This document shows, in pieces, positions 12,989-24,044 of a stretch of 64,000 nucleotides of DNA (positions are counted from its first letter, which is position 1; the number at the start of each line of letters is the position of its first letter). The notes under the pieces were generated by a model, which saw only the letters and a list, made by a program, of their open reading frames with translations, was not told the DNA's origin and did not search any database. The stretch spans positions 1,922,001 through 1,986,000 of the forward strand of contig NC_089457.1 of NCBI RefSeq assembly GCF_026210795.1, in the 5' to 3' direction. The translations under genes and the position numbers were made by a program. This stretch comes from Rhizophagus irregularis (lineage: Eukaryota > Glomeromycota > Glomeromycetes > Glomerales > Glomeraceae).

Positions 12989-15900
12989 TTAATGTCGTCG
13001 CTTTGCTCTAAATTCATCGTCGTCACGTGGAGTTTCTCCAGTAGTTCTTTTTCGTGATCTACAATTCAAAATATTATGTTTAGTATATAAGATAATAAGA
13101 TAAATATCCAGAATGACTTACCCATCCCATCTTTCATCTTCTCTCCGTGTATATCCCTATAATAAAAGAAATTAGACCATGAAAAATGTATAGACATTAC
13201 ACAGTTTACATACATGTGATCTTTCAACACTTCCTGATGCACTCCTATCACCACCCCTTTCCTCATCACCCCTATCTGAACTTGGACTATTTACTGAAGA
13301 AGTATGAGTAGCAGGTCCAGTAGGCGGACGGAAAGGTCGAATCCTATGTGCAAATGGCGCATCTGGAGGTGGAGAATGTTCCCACTCATGATAATCTGAT
13401 CTGTTTCCACCTGGACCTAACATTGGTCCAGTTGGTGGTCTACCTTGAAATCCACCATGTCCTGGACGAAAAGATGGAGAGTTGCGATTTTCCATTTCCC
13501 ATGCTAAATATATAAATTTTAATATACAATTCCTTATAATACTGAAATTTTTATTTTTATTTTTATTTTATTTTATTTTGATATGTAGATTAAAAAGAAT
13601 GCTCACTTGGTTCTTCCATTGAATAAAATGGCCTAAACGAAAATATGAAAATACGAAAATGTAAGAAATGTAATTTAGATCAATTGAATATTTCTTATTA
13701 CCTTTCATCCATTGGCATTCCACGACCTCGTCCGACCATACCTCCGGGCATTCCTCCGGGAATTCCAGGCATACCTCTAGGCATACCGGGTACACCACCT
13801 GGCATTCCTCCAGGCATACCACCTTGCATGTTAGGGGGCATGCCTCTTGTAATCCCTGGCATACCTGGCATACCCGGTATTCCACCTGGCATTCCCCCAG
13901 GACGCATCATATTTCGCATAGGTTGACCTCTGTATGATGGATCAAACCCCATTGGACCAGTTGGTGGCATATCAGCGAAAAATGGCGGTGGTCCCATGGG
14001 GCCACCCATTTCCTAATAAAAAAAAAAATTATTTATTACAAAAGAACAAAAAAAAAACACGAATAAGTGATTTACCGGTGGAGGAAACATTCCCATTCCC
14101 ATCGGATTTCCTAATTTTTTTAAAAAAAGAAAGATATATCAATTTACAAATAAACCAGTAATATAAAAGAAATGCAACGAACTATAACCTGAAAAATTTT
14201 GTGGGTATCCACCTCCTCCTTCCATGTTAAATTCCTCATTTTGATCCATCGACGGAGGTGGACTTAATTTTTTTTAAAAGGGAATTAATGGAAAGGCAAT
14301 TTATGTCGCGCTTATATTTTAAATTAGATCAACTTACATTGGTTCTAATTCTTCCAATGCTGCTTCTCTTTCACTTGAGACAACTTGAATTACCGAATCA
14401 TCTTGATCTCGTCCACGACGTCCTACATGTTTGAAATCTAAGAAAAATTGTTTAGACAATGTTACAATATACAATAAAAATATAGTTGAAATAATTGAAT
14501 ATTTACCTCGTCCACGTTGTTGCTGAAATCTACTATGGTCTTGTCCCCCCGGTTGAGGTTGACTAATCGATTGCAGTTCAGGTGGCAAATTATTCAACTC
14601 TTGTTTAGATTCGTATACCTATATTTAATAATTTACAATTAATGTTAATTTTAAAATATATGTATAAGATTAATCAAATGAAAGAAAACTTGCATGTATT
14701 TTCTTGCGTTGATGCTGATCTTCACGCATTTGTTTCTGTTTCGCACAATATGCTTTCCATGTATATTCATTGAACCCATAATTAAAATAATCGGTGATAT
14801 CCGCACCTATTTATAATTAAAATTAATATTCTCGATAATAATCCACGGACTTCATTATTTGTAATTTTAAAAATTTACCCGGTTTTCTCCAAGGTTTATC
14901 TTCAAATGAGTCTAAATCAACGTCATATATACTGGTCCCATCAATTGTTCCAATAGCGTTAATATCCACACCAGGGGTGCGACTTGAAGAGGCTTGTCCA
15001 CCTTCTATACTCTCCATAAAAAACGTAATATAACATGATGAACAATTAATATACAGTTAAACCAACAAATATTCGCTATGCTCACCATGTCGCGACCCAA
15101 GTTGCTTATTGAAGTTGGGCTTTATAATAAGAGAATTTCTAAATAAAAAAAAGTAACAAAATATTAGAACAAAAACGATGCTAAATATTTATATTTATTT
15201 CTTACCTTGCAGCGTTGTCTGTCGGTTTCGGCGGAGCATCCATTATAATTTCAATATCATCCTTTACAAAAAATTAAACTTATTAAACTTAGTTCATAAT
15301 ATATAAAAATGTGCATTATAAATTGTAATTACAGATTCATCACTATCTTCCTCCTCCTCCTCCTCCTCTTCTTCTTCATCCTCCTCCATCTTCTCTTTAA
15401 CTATTTGCTCTTGTTCTTCTGATGAATCCACTAAATTTCCATTTTCTGCTGACAACTCTAATGGATCTATATCTTGATCTTCCTGGATGTCATGATTATC
15501 CTGGTCATCCTGGTCATCCTGGTTATTCTGGTTATTCTGGTTATTCTTATCGCTCTGGCTATTTTGGTTAACTTGCATTTCTTGAATATCCTGACTAGCT
15601 TGCGTGCTTTCAATATCGGGAATATTTTGTGTATTATGGACATCTTGTTTATCATGAACATCGTATGTACTCTGAGTTTTTTGATCATCATGGATGTTAT
15701 AATTTTCTTCAAAGTCTTCAATTATCGGAGGGTAGTAAATATCATGGTCCTGCCCCGGTCTTCTTTTTAAATGCGAAGTTGTGTGTATAATTTATTAGAT
15801 TTCAGTGATCAAGTATAATAATATGAATTCGTATAAAGAGCACCACATACATTGAGTCTACTTCTACATGTTTTATATCTTTAGAGGCTTCATTGGCATT

Positions 15901-16564
15901 GCTGATATCATGACTTAAAACATCAAATGATTCCAAAATATGAATTAATTTATAAAAGAGTCAACAAGTGACCTAAATTAATCAAAACATAACATACTTC
16001 GTCCCGCCACCATACATATCAAAGAAGTCGTCGTCTTATGTATAATGTACGTATTATTTCGTTGATCCAATCAAACCAAAAACATCAAAGATAAAAAGTT
16101 GACATGTAAACAAAGAAGAAAAAAACAAATTCTTTATTAGATTTTGTTATAATATACAAAATTTTTTAAGATTATAATATAAATAATTAAACTTAATTAA
16201 ACAAATATAAAAAGAATAAACTATGAATATACTATATAAGTTGAACCGGGTTGGTTCTATCGTACCTTCTACAACGACTTCTTTTATATTATTTTTAGAA
16301 TACCCCTCTATTAAACACCAATACAAAAAAATTAGCATCCAACGAATTTTAAAGAAAAATTTCTAGCTGACCTTATACATCAGCATTCAAAACAGCTTCC
16401 AAATTATAAAATTATATTATTGCAAATGAAATAAAAGTAGAAGAACAATTTTCTGAAATCAACATTATCTCACCCTCTATTGCTGTTTGTGGTTCAACAG
16501 TTTGCTCGTCGATCCCACCATATAAAAATTCATCGTCGTTGTCGAAATCGGTGTAATCTGTCAT
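12989..16564 (-). CDS. fip1: Pre-mRNA polyadenylation factor Fip1
   Basis: Fip1 links poly(A) polymerase to the cleavage and polyadenylation factor in the nucleus. The defining Fip1 motif is complete, split by an intron near 14875: [17 protein letters not shown] then [19 protein letters not shown]. The start at 16564 gives [17 protein letters not shown], the typical acidic N terminus with a D/E-x-x-LYG box. Between them is a long Asp/Glu/Gln-rich segment (about 15294-15790) with DQDDQDD repeats and a run of about 10 Glu. The C-terminal part (13698-14009) is a collagen-like Gly-Met-Pro tract, followed by an RGDEERGG/basic tail ending FRAKRRH. At least ten exons are read. First exon 16564-16473; the exons between 15800 and 16470 are small and only partly placed. 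Confidence 0.85.
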
Positions 16565-17559
16565 CTCGAGCTATAACTATGTTTTTATTAAATTGATCGA
16601 AATCTCAAGAATATTAAAGACTGCGTCTACGTGAAAATTCCCATCATGTGATTTATACAATTACTATTTATATTCGCAAATCAAAAATCATCAGTTTTAT
16701 AGTACTTAGATCTAGAAAATTTATTTTTCCACTGCTGCTGTATAATAAAAAAAAATCAAATGACGAAATCAATGTTTAATAAATTCGACCAGTATTATCA
16801 AAGAAATTTTGAATTGATTGTCATGTAACATATAATTAGCATATAACAGATAATAGCAATTATAATTTTGGGGGATTTACTACAAAATCCTAACAAACTT
16901 GATACTGCAATCCTGGCAAATCATAATTCTAAAACTTCAAAATCCTATAATTGTATTATTTCCAACATTTATTATCCTAATATTTATTATTTAGACTTTA
17001 CCACTCTGATATACTATTCTTTTTTTCAAAAAATTGATAAAGACTTGAATGATATTAACAAACCTATGATTTTAGCTAAAATTTAATTGATGTTAAGAAA
17101 CTAGGAATAGTCTAATAATGTTTAAAAGGATACTTTTGAAGGGTCTTGATTTTAGAAGTGTAGATATTTTATTATTAGGTTTTATTGTTAACTGTTTATT
17201 TTTTTATTATATTTATTTTTTGTTTTCCTTTTTTTTTAATACTCAAATTCAAAATATTATAAATTATATAAATGATTAAATTAAAAACTATTACCAATGC
17301 TAATAATGAGAATTATGTAAACTTCAGTAAAAACAATTTCATTAGTCACATTTCAAACAAGTAGAACTAATTCAACTTATAATCACACTTATTTTACAAT
17401 AAGATATTGGATCAATATCCTAATTTATATTGAGAATTTAGTAGTAAAAATTTTAATTATTATAGAATTACTAATAAGACATTATACTTATTATGCAAAT
17501 TAGATCATAAAAGTATAAAAGGTAGTAAATGTAAATAGCATGAAATTAAAATAACTATA
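16565..17559. other. fip1 upstream region, no gene seen
   Basis: AT-rich flank of fip1. A short frame at 16868-17086 is Asn/Ile/Tyr-rich with no family signature, so it is not called. Confidence 0.5.
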
Positions 17560-17561
17560 TA

Positions 17562-17726
17562 CAGTCAAACCTTGATATAGCAAACCCTTGATATAGTGAA
17601 TTTTTCAGACAACTATAATAAATTTCCCCTTGCTATAACAAATTAACCAATCAAATCTCTTAAAATCTTCACTATAGCGAAGTTGGGGTCTGAAACCTAA
17701 GGGTTCGTTATAACAAGAGTTGACTG
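17562..17726. mobile_element. pogo/Tc1-like MITE, 165 bp
   Basis: Near-identical sister of the element at 1862-2033. Termini are CAGTCAAACCTTGATATAG and GTTATAACAAGAGTTGACTG, flanked by TA on both sides. Confidence 0.75.
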
Positions 17727-18072
17727 TAGTCTGGTAAAGGCTATAAAGTACCTATAATAAGAAAACTATTAGTACTACAGTCAACTCCCTCTATAGTCAC
17801 TCCCGTTATAGTCACATTACTATATAGTCACACCAGTTAAATGTTCAAAACACTTTATTATTAAAATCTATCCTATATAGTCACAATCTATCTATAGTCA
17901 CTATCACACCTATCCTCAAAAATCTTATATTAAAAAGAACCGTTTATAATCACAGTTATATAAAGAATATATTAAATAACTTGGCATCTAATAATCGTAC
18001 AAAGATGTATCATAGCTTGTTAGAATCGTCTCACTGAGACGAATCGAATGGTGGTAGTTTTATCCTTTTCCG

Positions 18073-18196
18073 TACAAACAGTCTTATGACTTTATCTTTT
18101 ATTTATACTTTGAACTTCGAAAATATAATCGAACAATATTACAAAAATAAGAAAATAAACTAATAAAAAATAAAAAGAGTAGCTTCACGATTCATA
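18073..18196 (-). mobile_element. 5'-truncated LINE 3' end with 17-bp target duplication
   Basis: On the minus strand this is the same 3' tail as the LINE ending at 29651: it starts near GAATCGTGAAGCTA and ends ATAAAGTCATAAGACTGTTTG. It is flanked by the direct repeat AGTTTTATCCTTTTCCG at 18056-18072 and 18197-18213. This defines the 3' boundary of the family and shows it was inserted by target-primed reverse transcription. Confidence 0.8.
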
Positions 18197-18339
18197 AGTT
18201 TTATCCTTTTCCGATCACTGGCTGACGAGTTATTCGACAAAATGTTAAACATCGGCATTATAATATTTCTTGATTTACGTTTACTGCGCCATTTAACATT
18301 TTGCTAGATTTCTTGGTACCTAGTAATTGTAAAAAGACG

Positions 18340-18700
18340 ATTTATAGCTCGTTGGAATCGCCTCATTGAGACGAATCGAATGGTAGTAAGCTCATCTCTC
18401 TGTGATCAATATTGACGGAGTTATTACTTAAAAACCATTTAATATTTTTTAATTTCGGAAATTGATCTAGTGATTGGATTTCGATGTATCTTATACCATT
18501 AGATTCGTCTCATCAAGACGAATCGAATGGTAGTAAGATCGTCTTTCTAGGATCAATATTGACAGAGTTATTACACAAAAACCATTAATATTTTTTAATT
18601 TCGGAAATTAATCTAGTAATTGGATTTCGACATATTTTATACCATTAGAACCGTCTCATCAAGACGAATCGAATGGCGGTAAGATCATCTCTCTACGATT
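18340..18700. repeat. About 147-bp tandem repeats carrying a hairpin motif
   Basis: Three successive copies of a motif like GATTCGTCT-CATCA-AGACGAATC end near 18376, 18524 and 18670, a spacing of 146-148 bases. The sequence between them (TTTTTTAATTTCGGAAAT, then CTAGTRATTGGATTTCGA) repeats too. A fourth motif lies at 18023-18045. The same motif recurs at 47607 and 47770. Confidence 0.7.
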
Positions 18701-18837
18701 AATATTGGTGAAGTTACGATACAATAAAGTTTTAAGTATAATTCTGACTAAAATTATGTTAATTTTTGGCCGGAATTATGATATACAAATATAAGAAATT
18801 TTTTATATAGTCACATCTCTTTATAATCACCAAATAT

Positions 18838-19846
18838 GGGGTTGGTCACCCTATCTCAGTGGTTAGTCACTGAGACCCTCATTAAGCCTGAGTATGGTGA
18901 GGTCGCAGGTTTGATTCCTATGACCACGGAAATAAAAAGAATTTTACTGCGGACGCTACAACCAATAGCGTGAAGGTACAGGGATTAGTGTAGTTGGACT
19001 GCATCATGGTGAATTAGTGTGTACGGTTAGGCCGCACATTTCAACTAAGGGCGGTCGTGTCCTTCTAACGCCCTTCCTGAGGCCGTGCATGTGCGCAGTG
19101 TCCTCGAGGTCACTACTATACGCTTGGGGGGACTTCCTGTCCGGGTGGTCACTCTACGATACCACTTGGGGTCAGTAATGGCTAGATGGTCGTCCTAGAT
19201 GGTAAAGCTGAGGGTGCAATGTCTTAGTGGTAGTTTGACCTTCGTTAGGTGCTTAGACCAACCGCAGTGTTCGTGCGCAGAACAGATAGCTTGGTGATTG
19301 GGTTTGATTCCTTCTCAGATCGGGCCCCTGGTTGGTGATTCCTGGTGGTTGATACCCACCATAAGGGATGATCCTGGGTAAGCAGCCTCAAGCTTACTGT
19401 GCCAGGTGGTCGGCTGCAAAGTATACCACTTGGGGATTCTTGGGGACTGTACTTATCGGTGGTGGGTAATCGCGGGCTGTAGTGGCCTTTCGAGTGAGAC
19501 CTGTTTCCTAATATGGTGGTATGGAAGGGGTCTAGATGTTTGAAGGTTATCTGACGAAAGTCCTCCATGAAAGTAGTAGTGGTGAGGGGTTATAATAGTA
19601 GCCATTACAGTATCATGCAACGGATTAAAGGACGAGTAGGGTGGTGTTCAGCAAATTCGAAGGCCTTCGGGTCCCTGGGATAAGTCCTTGCGTTTCGGTT
19701 GTGGTGTTGAATTGTCCCTGTTAAAAGGTAACGGGGATGGTTACATCATGGCTTAGTGAGGATGATACAATGAACGACCTACCTCCATAGCCTTCAATAG
19801 AGGGTGCGGAAAGTAGTGGCCACTAAACTTACAAAACACTTGTAAA
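18838..19846 (+). repeat. GC-rich ~1-kb unit with tRNA-like head (copy 1)
   Basis: Base composition changes abruptly from AT-rich to about half GC. Near the start is a pol III-type internal promoter: an A-box-like TATCTCAGTGGTTAG (18852-18866) and a B-box-like GGTTTGATTCC (18908-18918). Between them is a four-base-pair stem CTCA/TGAG closing a seven-base loop TTAAGCC. The unit ends CACTTGTAAA just before a copy of ATAATCACCAAATAT. The best description is a long tRNA-derived SINE-like unit. No protein-coding frame is credible. Confidence 0.6.
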
Positions 19847-19861
19847 ATAATCACCAAATAT

Positions 19862-20812
19862 AATGGGTTGGTCACCCTATCTCAGTGGTTAGTCACTGAG
19901 GCCCCTCATTAAGCCTGAGTATGGTGAGGTCGCAGGTTCGATTCCCATGACCATGGAAATAAAAAGAATTTTACTGCGGACGCTGACAATAGCGTGAAGG
20001 TACGGGGATTAGTGTAGTTGGACTGCATCATGGTGAATTAGTGTGTACGGTTAGGCCGCACATTTCAACTAAGGGTCATGGTGTCCTTCTAACGTTCCCT
20101 ATGAGGCCATTGGCATGTGCGCAGTCCTGTCCTCGTGTCACTACTATACCTTGTGGGGACTTCCTGTCCGGATGGTCACTCTACGATACCACTTGGGGGC
20201 CAGTAATGGCCAGATGGTCGTCCTAGATGGTAAAGCTGAGGGTGCAATGTCTTAGTGGTAGTTTGACCTTCTGTTAGGTTTTAGACCAACCACGGTGTTC
20301 GTGTACGTAACAGATACCAGGCTGACGTTCGATTCCCTCTGACGCCCTGCTGGCGATTCCCGTGTCGATACCCACCATACATGATGATCCTGGGTACACC
20401 TGGTTAAGCTTACTGTCCAGGTAGTCACTACAAAGTATACCACTTGGGGATTACAACCAATGGCCGCGGTGGGTAATCGCTGTACCGTAAGTGGCCTTTG
20501 AACAGATCGTTTCCTAATACATGGTGATTGCGACGTATGCTCAATGCTATCTGACGAAAGTCCTCCGTGAAAGTAGTAGTGGTGAGGGGTTATAATAGTA
20601 GCCATTACAGTATCATGCAACGGATTAAAGGACGAGTAGGGTGGTGTTCAGCAGATTCGAAGTGCCTTCGGGCCCCTGGGATAAGTCCTTGCGTTTCGGT
20701 TGTGGTGTTGAATTGTCCCTGTTAAAAGGTGGCGGGGATGGTTACATCATGGCTTAGTGAGGATGATGCAATGAACGACCTACCTCCATAGCCTTCAATA
20801 GAGGGTGCGGAA
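19862..20812 (+). repeat. GC-rich unit with tRNA-like head (copy 2)
   Basis: Direct repeat of the 18838 unit at a period of 1024 bases. The B box is the canonical GGTTCGATTCC (19935-19945) and the A-box-like word is at 19878-19892. It matches copy 1 closely except for short indels in the middle. It ends at a junction with inverted sequence near 20813. Confidence 0.65.
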
Positions 20813-21316
20813 ACTATCTGTCTCGCACGAACACCTTGGTTGGTCTAAGACCTAACAGAAGGTCAAACTACCACTAAGACATTGCACCCTCAGCTTTACC
20901 ATCTAGGATGACCATCTAGCCATTACTGACCTCAAGTGGTATCGTGGAGTGACCACCCGGACAGGAAGTCCCCCTAAGGTATAGTAGTGACCTCAGGACA
21001 GGACTGCGCACATACCAATGGCCTCATAGGGAACGCAAGGACACACATGACCCTTAGTTGAAATGTGCGGCCTAACCGTACACACTAATTCACCATGATG
21101 CAGTCCAACTACACTAATCCCTGTACCTTCACGCTATTGGTTGTAGCGTCCGCAGTAAAATTCTTTTTATTTCTGTGGTCATGGGAATCGAACCTGCGAC
21201 CTCACCATACTCAGGCTTAATGAGGGTCTCAGTGACTAACCACTGAGATAGGGTGACCAACCCATTATATTTGGTGATTATTTTACAAGTGTTTTGTAAG
21301 TTTAGTGGCCACTACT
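20813..21316 (-). repeat. Inverted partial copy of the GC-rich unit, spanning a unit junction
   Basis: The reverse complement of the first ~450 bases of a unit (B box at 21184-21194), followed by the inverted 15-base junction word at 21267-21281 and the inverted end of a preceding unit. It was therefore copied from a tandem array rather than from a single unit. Confidence 0.65.
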
Positions 21317-21656
21317 TTGGTGGTATGGAAGGGGTCTAGATGTTTGAAGGTTATCTGACGAAAGTCCTCCGTGACAGTAGTAGTGGTGAGGGGTTTATAA
21401 TAGTAGCCATTACAGTATCATGCAACGGATTAAAGGACGAAGGTAGGGTGGCGTTCTTCCGATCCAAAGCGCCTTCGGACCCTCCCAAAAGGGGAGCCGA
21501 TTAATGAACGTGCTGGAAGTTCGTCTTGGCTAAAAAGGTGGCCTTCGATGACATCTGGTGGTTCAAGGATGGCGAGGATATGAACGACCTACCTCCATAA
21601 CCTTCAATAGAGGGTGTGGAAAGTAGTGGCCACTAAACGTACAATACACTTGTAAA
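21317..21656 (+). repeat. 3' part of another GC-rich unit
   Basis: Matches copy 1 from about 19513 onward (GGTGGTATGGAAGGGGTCTA), with a diverged stretch at 21460-21590. It ends with the unit terminus and a copy of ATAATCACCAAATAT at 21657-21671. Confidence 0.6.
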
Positions 21657-21812
21657 ATAATCACCAAATATGAGGATCATCGCAACTCTTTCCTGAATTT
21701 TTGAAAATACTAATAAAAATTTATTTTTGAAATTTTCGTTCGAAAATTTCTAAGTGCTCGTTCTAAATACTAATATTTCTTCAGTTGCCTTCCTCTTTAC
21801 TGAGCTTCTACT

Positions 21813-23932
21813 ATGTCTTCACCTCCAGCTCCTTCTGTTATTAACCCAGATATTCCGTCACCACCGCGTCCTATTACTTCTACTCCCTCTGGAGACCGAC
21901 CTTTGTCTCTCACGATTACCGCTGGCGCGCCTAATAAACGTTCACGTATTGTCACTGATGATGCTATGAATGTTGATATAACTTCACCCTCTGCTCCTGC
22001 TCCCACCCTTACTTCTTCCGTTCCTTCTGGTCTTCCTGTCAACAAAGTCCAAGTGATTACCTCTCCTCATACTACTACTACTCCTGTTGAAACTGTTGAC
22101 GCTTCTATCCATGCTCCCTCCAACACCGATGGTAAAGGCAAAGCTGTTGCCTTTGATATTCTGGAACGCCAACCATCCCCCGATGGTAATGCTGCTGCTA
22201 TCAAATCCGCACCCTCTCGTTATCATGCTGCGGCTTATCTACGCGATGCGCCTGACGCGTTCAAAGCTAAATTTACCACCAATCGCTCCATGTGTGATGA
22301 AGTGGATTGTTCACTCTCCCGATATTCCTCATATGGTGCCCGCGCACGCTGCGATGGATCAGGAAATAACAAAAGATCCTTGTCTTCTTTAATGATCAGC
22401 ATGATTATACCGATTGTATCAGCTCCCCACGTGCAGATCTTCTCAATTTAGCCTTTATGCATTATTCCCCTGCAGATGCCAAACTCAATGATGAAGGCTG
22501 TCTTTGTTGTTACCGACATCCCACTTTTCCTTACTGAGACTCAAGTCCGTCAGGCATTTTCCCGATATGGTACCGTAATCAAGTGCAAACTTACCCCTAG
22601 AAACCATTACTATAATGGACATATCCAGTTTTCTTCCACGGATGCAATTACCCAATTTAATGATATTTGGGCGATTATTTGCCTTGGTAATTCTTTACGT
22701 GTCTGCCTCGGCATCCTTTTCGAAATCCCAACGTGATAGCCGCAGAGAACATGTTGCTATTCTTGCCGGCATTCCGAAGAATATTAAAGAAGCTGATCTG
22801 TTAGAAATTGCTACTCAAGTCAATGCTAAGGCCCTTAATGTCCCCTTGTCTATCAGTTCTTACAAGCCTAAACCTTATGTATATTTGAATTTCTCCTCGT
22901 TTGAATCTCTTGAAGCTGCCAAAGAAATGACCGTGGCTTTCCGCGGCAAAGGACTAACATGGCACCCTCCCACAAGCACAAATTTTATGCCACGTTTGTG
23001 GGCGTCCCTTGGTTGTTCTCCCCTCTAAGTGCAATCCCCGTCCCACACGGAAAGTGGACGATCGCCTCAACAAACTTTACTCTCGCTTCAATGCTGGCCC
23101 TAGACGTGGTCGTCAGGACTCACGACAATCACGTGACAATTCTAATTCCCGTTCAAGATCGCGTTCCAATTCTTGATCTCGCAATAATAATTCCTCTTCA
23201 TCTTGCTCTAATAACAGCCATAATAATTCTAACATTTCTCGTCCCAATACTCCTCGAAATAGCAACCGGACCAACAATACTAATAATAATCCCAGGAACA
23301 ATGATAATTCTTCCGGACCTACTCAACCTCCGCACAGACCTCATTCTATCGTTTTTACAACACCTACTTCTTCATCTGACAATCCTGCCCTTACACTTCC
23401 TCAGCATGTTATTGATGAATTAAAGGCGCAGATCAAAGAGATCGCTAACACCCTCCATACTCTCGAGGAAACTGTCTCTTGGATGAATGATACTATCACG
23501 GCTCATGAATATAGGCTATCTGAGCTGGAATCAATGATGAATTATGATGCCCCTGACGACTCTAAATTGCATTCGCCTCCAAATGATCATGACCATTATA
23601 ATCATTCTTATGACAATGGATGGGATGATGCTCCAATCCGAGACATGAATTCTGGATTCAATCTTCCTCCCCACACTTCCTCTTCTCTTATGGACGTTTC
23701 TCCTGATGCCTCCTTCTCAGCTTTGGATCCTAGCTCTGTCCTATCAAACCGACATGTCCCCTTACCTGTCTCTCGCCCTATTAATATCACCCCTGACGCT
23801 AACACTTCCCGTTTGCAATCAGAAATTTTTAATGTTACTAATACACAAAAGAATCTTTCTGTCCAACTTGGTTCGATTATGGAAAAATTGGACTCCTTCT
23901 CTCCCTCAAAACCCTCCCCTTCTAATGATTGA
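21813..23932 (+). pseudogene. LINE ORF1 remnant (RRM-like, zinc-knuckle-like)
   Basis: Starts MSSPPAPSVINPDIPSPP and continues as a Pro/Ser/Thr-rich region. RRM-like sequence follows at 22476-22736 (AVFVVTDIPLFLTETQVRQA, YYNGHIQFSS) and again at about 22750-22960 (HVAILAGIPKNIKEADL, KPYVYLNFSSFESLEAAKE). A cysteine/histidine word CHVCG...KC (about 22989-23034) sits where a gag-like zinc knuckle is expected. An Asn/Ser/Arg-rich linker and a helical end (ELKAQIKEIANTLHTLEET) follow. Several frame changes break it, around 22300, 22450 and 22720, and a stop lies near 23180. Confidence 0.7.
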
Positions 23933-24044
23933 ACACTAATTTATATCGGGTGCATCACAGCGATTTCACCCCCTTAATAGTGCGTTACCTAATAATAATA
24001 GTTTTAATAATCCCTCTTCTCCTTCTCTTTCTTCCCCTCTTATT

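Noticed and set aside
13645-13926. Plus-strand open frame rich in Pro/Gly/Ile across 13645-13926
   Set aside because: Antisense shadow of the fip1 Gly-Met-Pro tract.
16868-17086. Small 72-codon protein upstream of fip1
   Set aside because: Asn/Ile/Tyr-rich product of AT-rich DNA, no family match, and no convincing start context.
18340-18700. CRISPR-like array
   Set aside because: Repeats are about 147 bp, the hairpin motif is only part of each unit, and the inter-motif sequences are also repeated rather than unique spacers.
18838-18925. A functional tRNA gene
   Set aside because: The A and B boxes are good, but the acceptor and T stems do not pair properly and the anticodon stem is only four pairs. 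It is a tRNA-derived promoter head.
19245-20620. Two open frames on the minus strand (107 and 122 codons) in the GC-rich units
   Set aside because: Equivalent positions in the two tandem copies do not keep the same frame, composition is not protein-like, and the region fits a non-coding pol III-type unit better.
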